Below, piece after piece: positions 25,983 through 34,120 of a stretch of DNA of 64,000 nucleotides. The stretch covers positions 1-64,000 of the forward strand of contig NZ_MACI01000010.1 in assembly GCF_001884105.1 (NCBI RefSeq), given 5' to 3'. Below the pieces are notes generated by a model, which was given only the letters and a program-made list of their open reading frames with translations, was not told the DNA's origin and made no database searches. Position 1 is the first letter of the stretch, and each line of letters starts with the position of its first letter. The translations under genes and the position numbers were made by a program. The stretch comes from Bacillus luti. Lineage in GTDB: Bacteria > Bacillota > Bacilli > Bacillales > Bacillaceae_G.

Positions 25983-28024
25983 TACCAAAATGATGGGATC
26001 AGTTCTTTCACTTTATCAAACCACTCTTGCTGCACTTGTTTTCTTTGTTGTTCCTCTTCTTTCCTTCGCTTCTCTTCTTCTTTTCTACGTTTTTCCTCTT
26101 CAATTGTTTGCAATTGTTTTTTGTAATCAGCCTCAGATATGAGCGACAACTGGAATGCTTTTTGAGCTGGATTCGCATTCGCCTTTTTCATAATATCCCG
26201 GAACATCGTCGTCGTAATTTGACTTCCTCCCGGTACATAATGCTCATTATCCGTTTTATCATATCCTACCCAAATCGCACCTACTAAATCTGGCGTATAC
26301 CCAACAAACCATGAATCCTTCGCACCAGCACTTGGCCCATTTACAAGTTGAGTCGTCCCTGTTTTTCCTGCTGTATCAATATTGTTAACTTTCGCTTTTT
26401 CACCCGTTCCTTTTTCGACAACACCTTTTAATAAGTATGTCATCTTTTGAGCAATTTTCTCACTCGTCACACGTGTCTCTTTCTTATACCATTTTCCAAT
26501 TGTTTCACCTTCAGCATTTTGTATCTCTCTAATTGCATGAGCTTCCACTTGAACACCATCATTTGCCAACGCACTGTACGCTTGGGCCATTACAAATGGA
26601 GAGGTTCCCACATGCATCCCGCCCAAAGCGATTGGATACGTACGATCTTCTGGTACTAATGGAATACCAAATCGCTCTAAAGATTTCAACCCTTTGTCTA
26701 ACCCTATTTGCTCTAATAGCCAAACAGCTGAAACGTTGTATGACTTTGCCACCGCTTCATACATTGTCACATCACCGTGAAAAGTATGATCACTATTTTG
26801 CGGTTTATATTCTTTAATATTAAACGGTTCGTCCTTTAATATATCGTATACTTCATACCCCTGTTCTAAAGCTGGTACATATACAGCGAGAGGCTTTAAT
26901 GTTGAGCCGGGTTGTCTCTTTAATTGGGTTGCATGGTTAAACTGTAAAAACTGATATGGTCCTCTACCCCCAACTAAAGCTGGAACACCACCTGTTTTTG
27001 GATTTATAAGAACTACACCCGTTTGCATAAGTTGGTCTGAGCCGTTATCTTTGAAATAATTATCATTATTTACAACATCTTCTACAGCCTGTTGTTTTTT
27101 CGGATCAAGCTCTGTATAAATACGATAACCACCTGCTAAAATTTCATTTTGTGTCAATTCGTACTTATCCATCGCTTCTCTAACAATATAGTCTACATAT
27201 TGAGAATATTTCCCTTTATATTTGTCATCAACACCACGTCTTAATACAAGTCCTGTCTCTTTTTCTTTATTGTACTGTTCTTCAGAAATATAGCCTTGCT
27301 CTTTCATTAAACTTAATACGACATTACGTCGTTCGATAGATTTATTAAAGTTTTTATAAGGCGAATACGCAGACGGTGCTTTAATCAAGCCCGCAATCGT
27401 AGCAGCCTCTGAAATTGTTAGATCTTTTACATCTTTATCAAAATAAGACTTAGCTGCCCTTTTTATGCCCCAAGCACCTTCACCAAAATAAATTTGGTTC
27501 ATATACATTTCAATAATTTCATCTTTTGTATAAGTACGCTCTATTTTTTTTGTTAAAAAATATTCCTTTATTTTTCGAGAGTATGTGCGGTCTTGTGTCA
27601 GAAATACATTTTTCGCAAGTTGTTGTGTAATTGTACTTCCACCTGCCACAACTTCTCCTGCAGTGAGATTTTTAAAAACAGCACTGATAATTCCACTGTA
27701 GTAAATACCGTGATGGTTAAAAAATTCCTTATCCTCTACAGCAACAATTGCTTGAACCATAATGTCAGGAATATCTTTCCGTTTGACACCTTCTGTTTTA
27801 GAAGAAGCTAATTTAGTCGCAACTTCATTATTTGCATCGTAAATTAAAGTCGGTTGTGGAACAGCTTGTTTTAATTCAGATATGTCTTGAATGGAAATTA
27901 TTATATTTATAGCTATAAATAAAATAGCGAGCAAACTCCCTAATACAATTAATGAATTACGAAGTTTCTTCCTCTTATTGAACCACTCAAGCATTTTTTT
28001 AAAGTGAGTGTTCTTCAATTTCAT
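25982..28024 (-). CDS. pbpF: class A penicillin-binding protein (PbpF-like)
   Basis: Bifunctional peptidoglycan glycosyltransferase/transpeptidase, 680 residues. It has a cytoplasmic tail and membrane anchor (about 23-46). A GT51 domain (about 65-240) carries the catalytic Glu in VEDKEFFNHHG, GGSTITQQLAKN and KIKEYFLTKKIE. The transpeptidase domain (about 310-600) has SxxK in PGSTLKPLA, SYN in SYNVSAVW and KTGTT. The last 50 residues are a charged coiled tail of repeated RRKEEEKRRKEEE, lying outside the membrane. It resembles B. subtilis PbpF, which acts in spore wall synthesis; the exact paralogue is uncertain. Start ATG at 28024. Confidence 0.88.
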   Translation of the reverse strand: MKLKNTHFKKMLEWFNKRKKLRNSLIVLGSLLAILFIAINIIISIQDISELKQAVPQPTLIYDANNEVATKLASSKTEGVKRKDIPDIMVQAIVAVEDKEFFNHHGIYYSGIISAVFKNLTAGEVVAGGSTITQQLAKNVFLTQDRTYSRKIKEYFLTKKIERTYTKDEIIEMYMNQIYFGEGAWGIKRAAKSYFDKDVKDLTISEAATIAGLIKAPSAYSPYKNFNKSIERRNVVLSLMKEQGYISEEQYNKEKETGLVLRRGVDDKYKGKYSQYVDYIVREAMDKYELTQNEILAGGYRIYTELDPKKQQAVEDVVNNDNYFKDNGSDQLMQTGVVLINPKTGGVPALVGGRGPYQFLQFNHATQLKRQPGSTLKPLAVYVPALEQGYEVYDILKDEPFNIKEYKPQNSDHTFHGDVTMYEAVAKSYNVSAVWLLEQIGLDKGLKSLERFGIPLVPEDRTYPIALGGMHVGTSPFVMAQAYSALANDGVQVEAHAIREIQNAEGETIGKWYKKETRVTSEKIAQKMTYLLKGVVEKGTGEKAKVNNIDTAGKTGTTQLVNGPSAGAKDSWFVGYTPDLVGAIWVGYDKTDNEHYVPGGSQITTTMFRDIMKKANANPAQKAFQLSLISEADYKKQLQTIEEEKRRKEEEKRRKEEEQQRKQVQQEWFDKVKELIPSFW

Positions 28025-28335
28025 TCGTTCACTTCCTTCGTTTGTTTACACTCTTCTTTTCAAAAGGAAGAATATACCTCCTTTTAAATTTATTATAATA
28101 ACGTAGTGGTTCCTATAGTGTAAAGCTTTTCTTTCACATTCATACTTTTTGCAAGAAAAGGACATTCTACAAGTAAGATATTCCTTATCGAATACTAATA
28201 TTATTAATAGAACAACGCGAGTTATGTTAAGTTTTTGTAAACTTTTCGATAAAATGTTTTAAAAAACGACAGTTTTTTGTTAGAATTGATTAGCCAATAT
28301 ATTTTACATATATTACTTTTGTGGGGGTAACAATA

Positions 28336-28956
28336 ATGGTCTTTAAATCAAAAAAAGATAAATTTTCTGAAATGCTAATGAATGTTTCCGAAAATTTAAA
28401 AGAAGGCGCGCAGTTTTTCGTGGAGTATAAAATTAAAAATGCTAGCGATTTAAAAGAGTTTTCTATGCGCATGAAAGAGTATGAGTCAAAAGGTGACTCA
28501 TTTATTCACGAAATCATTATGGAGCTAAACAAAGCGTTTATTACTCCTATTGAACGTGAGGACATCCTACAACTTGCAATGAGTATGGATGATGTATTAG
28601 ACGGATTAGATCACAGTGCTGGTCTGTTCGAAATGTATTCTATTACAGAAGCTGATGAATACATGATTAAATTCGTAGAAGCAATTAATCAATGTGCAAT
28701 TGAGATTGCAAACTCTGTTGAATTAATGTCTAACAAAAAATTAGTCGACATTCGTACAAATGCGATTAAGATTAAGGATTACGAGTCACAATGTGATGAT
28801 ATTCGCCGTCATGCGATTAAGCACTTATTCTCTCGTGAAAAAGATCCGATTAAGATTATTCAATATAAAGAGATTTACGAAGAGCTTGAAGAAGTAGCAG
28901 ATAGCTGCCAAAGCGTTGCAAACGTATTAGAAACAATTATTATGAAGAACGCGTAA
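28336..28956 (+). CDS. ykaA: DUF47 phosphate-transport accessory protein (YkaA)
   Basis: PhoU-like helical protein of 206 residues that partners Pit-type phosphate transporters. The PhoU-fold signatures are YESKGDSFIHEIIMELNK near 54-71, FITPIEREDILQLA near 72-85 and YESQCDDIRRHAIKHLF near 155-171, where acidic residues could bind a metal. The ATG at 28336 follows GTGGGGG by 8 bases. The pit gene starts 12 bp downstream, so the two form an operon. Confidence 0.92.
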   Translation: MVFKSKKDKFSEMLMNVSENLKEGAQFFVEYKIKNASDLKEFSMRMKEYESKGDSFIHEIIMELNKAFITPIEREDILQLAMSMDDVLDGLDHSAGLFEMYSITEADEYMIKFVEAINQCAIEIANSVELMSNKKLVDIRTNAIKIKDYESQCDDIRRHAIKHLFSREKDPIKIIQYKEIYEELEEVADSCQSVANVLETIIMKNA

Positions 28957-28967
28957 GGAGTTTGATC

Positions 28968-29966
28968 ATGGATACACTCTTGATACTGACCGTTTTAGTA
29001 GTCATTTGCGCTTTAGCTTTTGACTTTATCAATGGATTTCACGATACAGCAAACGCTATTGCAACGGCTGTTTCAACGAAAGCTCTAAAGCCTAGACATG
29101 CAATTATTATGGCAGCTATTATGAATTTTTTAGGTGCGATGACATTTACAGGTGTAGCAAAAACTATTACAAAAGATATCGTTGACCCATTTGCTTTACC
29201 TAATGGTTCTCTTGTAATTTTAGCTGCTTTGCTTGCGGCAATAGCATGGAATTTAATCACTTGGTACTATGGTATTCCAAGTAGTTCTTCTCATGCAATC
29301 ATTGGCTCAATCGCAGGCGCAGCAATCGCTGCTGCTGGTATTAGTTCATTAAACTATAAAGGATTTATAAAAATTCTTGAAGCTTTAATCATTTCACCGA
29401 TTATCGCTTTTGTTATTGGTTATATCGTATACAGTATTTTTAAAGTCGTCTTTAAAAACTTTAACTTAACGAAAACGAACAAAAACTTCCGTATATTCCA
29501 AATATTTACTGCAGCATTACAAGCCTTTACACATGGTACGAATGATGCACAAAAAGCAATGGGAATCATTACGATGGCTCTTATGGCCAATAACTATCAT
29601 ACTTCTGACGAAATCCCTTTCTGGGTACAATTAGCCTGCGCAACTGCAATGGGTCTTGGTACTTCTGTCGGTGGATGGAAAATTATTAAAACTGTCGGTG
29701 GACAAATTATGAAAATTCGTCCTGTAAATGGTGTAGCTGCTGATTTATCATCATCACTTGTTATTTTCGGTGCAACATTCATTCACTTACCGGTTAGTAC
29801 AACACACGTTATCTCTTCTTCTATTTTAGGGGTTGGGGCTTCTCACCGTGTGAAAGGTGTAAAATGGGGAACTGCTAAACGCATGTTAATTACATGGGTA
29901 ATTACGCTTCCTATTTCAGCTTCTTTAGCTGCTTTATTTTACTATTTACTACACTTAATCTTTTAA
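28968..29966 (+). CDS. pit: PiT-family inorganic phosphate transporter
   Basis: Low-affinity cation-coupled phosphate permease with about ten membrane spans in 332 residues. The duplicated PiT signature is clear: FDFINGFHDTANAIATAVST near residue 20 and QAFTHGTNDAQKAMGIITMA near 185. SSSHAIIGSIAGAAI and VSTTHVISSSILGVG are the second conserved pair. The start ATG follows AAGGAGTTTGATC. It is co-transcribed with the DUF47 gene and followed by a strong terminator. The coupling ion (proton or sodium) cannot be read. Confidence 0.94.
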   Translation: MDTLLILTVLVVICALAFDFINGFHDTANAIATAVSTKALKPRHAIIMAAIMNFLGAMTFTGVAKTITKDIVDPFALPNGSLVILAALLAAIAWNLITWYYGIPSSSSHAIIGSIAGAAIAAAGISSLNYKGFIKILEALIISPIIAFVIGYIVYSIFKVVFKNFNLTKTNKNFRIFQIFTAALQAFTHGTNDAQKAMGIITMALMANNYHTSDEIPFWVQLACATAMGLGTSVGGWKIIKTVGGQIMKIRPVNGVAADLSSSLVIFGATFIHLPVSTTHVISSSILGVGASHRVKGVKWGTAKRMLITWVITLPISASLAALFYYLLHLIF

Positions 29967-30013
29967 TTAAAAGTCGTCTTCCTTATTTTTCTAGGAAGAC
30001 GACTTTTTTGTGA
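29963..30013 (+). terminator. terminator of ykaA-pit
   Basis: A perfect stem of AAAAGTCGTCTTCC and its complement, ending in TTTTTTG. Confidence 0.9.
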
Positions 30014-30083
30014 ACAACCCTATTTCTCATTGAAAAGCGTGTATAATAATTGGTGTATAAGTTATTTAGAGGAGTTGGCAATT

Positions 30084-30884
30084 TTGGAATACATCATGTT
30101 ACTTTTCATCGGACTAATCGCCGGGACAGTCGGAAGCCTAGTTGGACTCGGAGGCGGAATTATTATTGTTCCATTATTAATTGGATTACACAGTTTATCC
30201 CCACAGCTCGCAGTGGGAACTTCTATGGTAACAGTCGTTTTTACAGGACTGTCTTCCACCCTTACTTACATGAAGCATAAGCGAGTAGATTACAAAAGTG
30301 GACTTATTTTATTTATTGGGAGTGGCCCTGGAGGTATTATCGGATCATGGGCAAACAAATTTTTAAACCAAGATACATTTTCTTTATATTTTGGGGTGTT
30401 CCTTATTTTCGTCTCAATTCTTCTTATGTTACGAGATAAATTAAAACCTCTTTCCTTATCAAATATGACTGTAATTAAGCGTTCTTTTACAGATAACGAA
30501 GGAAATACTGTAAACTATCAATTCCCACCGCTTCTCGCTATCTTTATTGCCTTTATAGTTGGATTTATTTCTGGTTTATTTGGAATTGGTGGCGGCGCCT
30601 TACTTGTTCCAGCGATGATGCTCCTTTTTGCATTCCCAGCACACATTGCTGTAGCAACTTCGATGTTTATCGTATTTCTATCAGCAATTGTAAGTTCTGC
30701 AACTCATATCTCCCTTGGAAATGTTAGTTGGATTTATGCATTAATTCTTATTCCTGGTGCGTGGATTGGTGGAAAAATCGGGGCTTATATAAATACAAAA
30801 CTTAGTGGTAAAGCAGTAATTAATTTATTACGTATCACATTAATTATTCTTGGAACTAGATTAATCATTACGTCCGTCTTATAA
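30084..30884 (+). CDS. TauE/SafE family permease
   Basis: About eight membrane spans in 266 residues with the two DUF81 repeats: GLIAGTVGSLVGLGGGIII near the N-terminus and VGFISGLFGIGGGALLVP near 160. The family exports or takes up sulfite, sulfoacetate or other organosulfur anions; this member's substrate is unknown. The start is a TTG at 30084 (giving MEYIMLLF) 10 bases after GAGGAG; ATG 30096 is the alternative. It stands alone between two terminators. Confidence 0.85.
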   Translation: MEYIMLLFIGLIAGTVGSLVGLGGGIIIVPLLIGLHSLSPQLAVGTSMVTVVFTGLSSTLTYMKHKRVDYKSGLILFIGSGPGGIIGSWANKFLNQDTFSLYFGVFLIFVSILLMLRDKLKPLSLSNMTVIKRSFTDNEGNTVNYQFPPLLAIFIAFIVGFISGLFGIGGGALLVPAMMLLFAFPAHIAVATSMFIVFLSAIVSSATHISLGNVSWIYALILIPGAWIGGKIGAYINTKLSGKAVINLLRITLIILGTRLIITSVL

Positions 30885-30916
30885 CGCGTTCTTTTTAGAA
30901 TGCGTTTTTTTCTTAT
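30884..30916 (+). terminator. terminator of the TauE-type gene
   Basis: ACGC-GTTCT pairs with AGAA-TGCGT across a short loop, followed by TTTTTTCTT. Confidence 0.7.
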
Positions 30917-30955
30917 ACACATGAATATAAAAACGTTCCAAGGAGAACAAGTAAG

Positions 30956-31153
30956 ATGAGACAAACACCTAATAGCATAAAATTTGAAATATGTACGTTC
31001 CTCAAGTTGACCACTCCTATAGCTACGACTGTTACCTTAATGATAGCGAAAAAAGAGTCCACTTGCAGTTACAAAGTGTTAACAATGCAAAATCATTTAT
31101 TACAAATCTTATCCATATATTTCATTTCGTTGTATAATCTATCGATTCAATAA
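30956..31153 (+). CDS. doubtful small open frame (65 codons)
   Basis: The ATG is preceded by AAGGAG about 10 bases upstream, and a terminator follows the stop closely, which argues for expression. The protein (MRQTPNSIKFEICTF onward) has no recognisable domain and an unremarkable composition. It may be a real small gene or chance. Confidence 0.3.
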   Translation: MRQTPNSIKFEICTFLKLTTPIATTVTLMIAKKESTCSYKVLTMQNHLLQILSIYFISLYNLSIQ

Positions 31154-31184
31154 AAAAAGATGTCATATTGACATCTTTTTAGTG
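31148..31184. terminator. bidirectional terminator
   Basis: AAAAAGATGTCA-TAT-TGACATCTTTTT perfect stem at the ends of the convergent frames at 30956 and 31179. Confidence 0.85.
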
Positions 31185-31406
31185 AAGAAGTGACCATCCC
31201 ATAAAGTCCTCATGTACTTGGCACGCCCTCTTATCGTTTCGATCATATAATTCAGCATAACTATCGGTTTCTTCATCATAGGCCATTGTATAAATAATTT
31301 GGCCGTCTATTTCAACGGATAGAACAACTCCACCTTTCATCTCTTCCACATGAATGATAGCATTCGCCGGAATTCTCATATCCGTCATCTTCATCGCATC
31401 TAACAA
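31179..31406 (-). CDS. conserved-type small protein of unknown function
   Basis: A 75-residue protein starting at TTG 31406, with AGGGGG about 8 bases upstream. The sequence is beta-rich and acidic (MKGGVVLSVEIDGQIIYTM, DEETDSYAELYD) with no signal peptide or membrane span. The start could instead be ATG 31394. It is divergent from the Crp/Fnr gene, with nested inverted repeats between the two. Confidence 0.65.
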   Translation of the reverse strand: MLDAMKMTDMRIPANAIIHVEEMKGGVVLSVEIDGQIIYTMAYDEETDSYAELYDRNDKRACQVHEDFMGWSLLH

Positions 31407-31442
31407 TATACTAAACCCCCTACAGCGTATTCATTGCTAGTA

Positions 31443-31476
31443 CTATTACACACTAAATAGTATACTACTGTAATAG
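31443..31476. promoter_or_regulatory. nested inverted repeats in a divergent intergenic region
   Basis: CTATTACA (31443-31450) and TGTAATAG (31469-31476) are perfect 8-bp inverted arms enclosing the 10-bp palindrome TAGTATACTA (31458-31467). The position, between a divergent small gene and a Crp/Fnr-family gene, suggests an operator. The protein that binds is unknown. Confidence 0.4.
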
Positions 31477-31576
31477 CATACATTTCGTCAATGAAATTGC
31501 TATTTAAATAGCATATTGTCTTTATACATATAAGCTAAAATAGAAGAAATAGAACTGTTTAAATGGGGGGCTAACA

Positions 31577-32089
31577 TTGATTTTACACAAGGGAGATGTA
31601 CTATTCCGTCAAGGCGAAGACGGTCCTTTATATTTTATTAAATCCGGTTTATTAAAAGTGGTTAGGTTACAAGAAGATGGGACATCATTTTTATTTAACA
31701 TTATCGTTCCAGGTGAAACGATACCTCACCATTCATTAATTTCACCGAAAGAATATCACGGTACAGCTATCGCTTTAATAAAAACAGAGGTAGAACCTAT
31801 TATGAGCAGCGAATGGTACGATAAACTTCAGGCAAATCCTGAATCATATGCCAATATCGCTATGCAATTACAATCAAAATTAAGAATGATGCAACAACGT
31901 ATTGATCAATTGACAACCGTCTCTCCGAAAGAGCGCCTTCATCGTTTACAAGAGTGGTTCACCTTATATTTAGGTGATATCCCTATTTATGAAATATTAA
32001 CACAAAGTGAAATTGGTCAACTAATAGGTGTACGCCGTGAAACAGTAAATCGATTATTAAGAGAACAAGCAAAAAACGAGGTAAAATAA
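31577..32089 (+). CDS. short Crp/Fnr-family transcription regulator
   Basis: A 170-residue regulator starting at TTG 31577 after GGGGGG. It has a cyclic-nucleotide-binding-like beta roll from the first residue (KGDVLFRQGEDGPLYFIKSG), a dimer helix (about 88-115) and a Crp-type helix-turn-helix (LTQSEIGQLIGVRRETVNRLL, about 142-162). It is shorter than usual because the roughly 30-40 residues before the beta roll are missing. It has no cysteines, so it cannot bind an Fnr-type iron-sulfur cluster. It converges with hmp; a regulatory link is suggested only by position. Confidence 0.85.
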   Translation: MILHKGDVLFRQGEDGPLYFIKSGLLKVVRLQEDGTSFLFNIIVPGETIPHHSLISPKEYHGTAIALIKTEVEPIMSSEWYDKLQANPESYANIAMQLQSKLRMMQQRIDQLTTVSPKERLHRLQEWFTLYLGDIPIYEILTQSEIGQLIGVRRETVNRLLREQAKNEVK

Positions 32090-32103
32090 TACCTCGTTTT
32101 TTG
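32072..32103. terminator. terminator between the Crp/Fnr gene and hmp
   Basis: AAAAACGAGGT and ACCTCGTTTTT form a stem overlapping the regulator's stop codon. Confidence 0.8.
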
Positions 32104-32119
32104 TTTGTTCCAGCTCCCA

Positions 32120-33328
32120 CTATTGTAAGCTTGCTGCTGGACCGAAAAATTCATAATGAATGTGCTCTTGTTTCACACCTAAATCAGTTAGTGCAGCATT
32201 TATATGCTTCATAAATGGCACCGGACCACAGAAATAAAATTCTGCTTCAGTTGTCGGAATAATAGATTGTAACCATTCGCCTTCAATAAAGCCTTCCTTA
32301 TCAAAGTTCTTCATTTCTAAATCTTTTTCAGTCGGTGCAGAATAGCAAGTGTATGCTTTAACTTGTTCGTATTCATTATCTACTGCCTCAACGTGTTCTT
32401 TCATTGCATGTGTATTACTATTTAGCGCTGCGTGAACAAAACATACATTACGTTTTGACTCTTGTTCAATTAACGTATTTAGCATACTCATCATTGGTGT
32501 AATACCTACCCCACCACTAATGAGTACAACTGGTAATGTCGAATTCATGTTTAATACGAAATCTCCTGCTGGTGCACTTACTGGTAACATATCCCCTTCT
32601 TCTACATGATCATGTAAGTAATTAGATACTTTACCATTTGGTGTATCTACACCTTTTTCTTTCTTTACACTAATACGATAATATTCTTTTCCAGGAGCAT
32701 CTGATAAGCTATATTGACGATTATGTGTATATGTTTCACCTTCGATATTGATTTGAACCGTTACATATTGTCCTGGGATGAATGAAGAAACTTTCCCGCC
32801 ATCTTCAGGTTTTAAATAGAATGACGTAATAACATCACTTTCTTTCACTTTTTTAACGACCACAAAGTTACGGAAATCTTTCCATCCACCTTCTTTATGT
32901 GCCGCTTCTTCATACATCTCTGCTTCAATGCTAATGAATGCATCAGCAATGACACCATAAGCTTCTCCCCATGCGTTTAAAACTTCATCAGGTGCACCTG
33001 CGACCTCTTTAATTGCACGTAGTAAACATGTACCTACAATCGGATAATGCTCTGCCTTAATACCTAAGCTTCTATGCTTATGACCAATTTGTTTTACAAC
33101 TGGAATAATAGCTTCTAAATTATCAATGTACGTTGCAGCTGCATAAACAGCATTCGCTAGCGCTTGTTGTTGTCTTCCCTTTTTCTGGTTCGTATGATTG
33201 AAAATATTTAATAACTCCGGATGTTCCGAAAATAAAATTTCATAAAATCTCGTTGTAATTTCAACGCCTTTTTCTTGTAATAACGGTACTGTTGACTTTA
33301 CGATTTCAATTGTTTTTTCACTTAACAT
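32120..33328 (-). CDS. hmp: flavohemoglobin (nitric oxide dioxygenase) Hmp
   Basis: Oxidises nitric oxide to nitrate with NAD(P)H and oxygen. In 402 residues there is a globin domain (about 1-140, proximal His in IGHKHRSLGI near 85), an FAD domain with RQYSLSD near 206, and an NAD domain with VLISGGVGITPMMSML near 270 and YFCGPVPFM near 375. The ATG at 33328 follows GAGGAGTG. An Fnr-type palindrome lies 62-77 bases upstream. ResDE, NsrR or Fnr control is known for hmp in Bacillus, and resDE lies in this same window. Confidence 0.95.
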   Translation of the reverse strand: MLSEKTIEIVKSTVPLLQEKGVEITTRFYEILFSEHPELLNIFNHTNQKKGRQQQALANAVYAAATYIDNLEAIIPVVKQIGHKHRSLGIKAEHYPIVGTCLLRAIKEVAGAPDEVLNAWGEAYGVIADAFISIEAEMYEEAAHKEGGWKDFRNFVVVKKVKESDVITSFYLKPEDGGKVSSFIPGQYVTVQINIEGETYTHNRQYSLSDAPGKEYYRISVKKEKGVDTPNGKVSNYLHDHVEEGDMLPVSAPAGDFVLNMNSTLPVVLISGGVGITPMMSMLNTLIEQESKRNVCFVHAALNSNTHAMKEHVEAVDNEYEQVKAYTCYSAPTEKDLEMKNFDKEGFIEGEWLQSIIPTTEAEFYFCGPVPFMKHINAALTDLGVKQEHIHYEFFGPAASLQ

Positions 33329-33389
33329 TGTATCCCACTCCTCTATTTCTTTAACTGTTTTTAGTGTAACTGAATTGTGTAATACAGAT

Positions 33390-33405
33390 TGTGATTTTAA
33401 TCACT
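33390..33405 (-). promoter_or_regulatory. Fnr/Crp-type operator upstream of hmp
   Basis: TGTGATTTTAATCACT matches the Bacillus Fnr consensus TGTGA-N6-TCACT at every fixed position. It is centred about 69 bases upstream of the hmp start codon. Whether Fnr or the nearby short Crp/Fnr protein binds is not known. Confidence 0.7.
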
Positions 33406-33451
33406 ATTAACACGGTGTTTTTGTGAAAAATATATGAACATTGCACTTACA

Positions 33452-33493
33452 AAAGAAAATAAGCCAACTAGAATGCTAGCTAGCTTATTATTT
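33452..33493 (-). terminator. terminator of the unknown gene at 33488
   Basis: AATAAGC-AGCTAG pairs with CTAG-TGGCTTATT across a 4-base loop, followed by TTCTTTTG in the minus direction. Confidence 0.65.
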
Positions 33494-34006
33494 AGACTGT
33501 ATTGCTTGTTCAATTACCCTTATATCTTTCCCATCTCCAAATTCTGTATACCCCCAGATGTTCGTTTCACCTCTATATTTATTTACGATAATATCTAAGT
33601 CATGGTATACACGATGTGCATAAACTACATACTCAATATTTTGAAGTTCCACACCTTTTTTTACAATTTCATAGCTTCTATTTACATCACGTTTTATTTT
33701 TTCATTCTTTATTTCTGTATGTATATTTTTTAAAGACGATTCTTGTTGTTGAAACCATTGTTTAAATTGGTTCCAGTCCCCTTCTGTATAATTCTCTGCT
33801 TTACCATAATTTAAGAAATTATTATAACTTTCATGTGTCATACGAATAAAATCAAGTACTTTCGTCTCTTCTTGCACATCTTCTATTTGAGCTATTGTAC
33901 TTACCTCAGCAGGCTTATCCGCATAATGTAACAGCACTTTCATAAGACTATAACTTGCAATAATCATCACGATAATAACCCCGAACACACTTAACAATTT
34001 CTTCAT
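33488..34006 (-). CDS. unknown membrane-anchored protein
   Basis: A 172-residue protein with an N-terminal hydrophobic segment (about 3-25, LLSVFGVIIVMIIASYSL) and an extracytoplasmic helical remainder (about 40-160). It has no lipobox. The ATG at 34006 has AAGGAG upstream; a longer frame to 34105 lacks one. It lies 114 bp downstream of the M50 protease gene on the same strand and could share its transcript. Function unknown. Confidence 0.65.
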   Translation of the reverse strand: MKKLLSVFGVIIVMIIASYSLMKVLLHYADKPAEVSTIAQIEDVQEETKVLDFIRMTHESYNNFLNYGKAENYTEGDWNQFKQWFQQQESSLKNIHTEIKNEKIKRDVNRSYEIVKKGVELQNIEYVVYAHRVYHDLDIIVNKYRGETNIWGYTEFGDGKDIRVIEQAIQSK

Positions 34007-34120
34007 ATACAGAACTCCTTCTCTACTAGGAATATTACAATATAGTACTACACTTGTAACATTCTCTCGTAGAATTATAATTCCTGTACAAATCCTTCCC
34101 ATCATTTCGACACTATTTTT

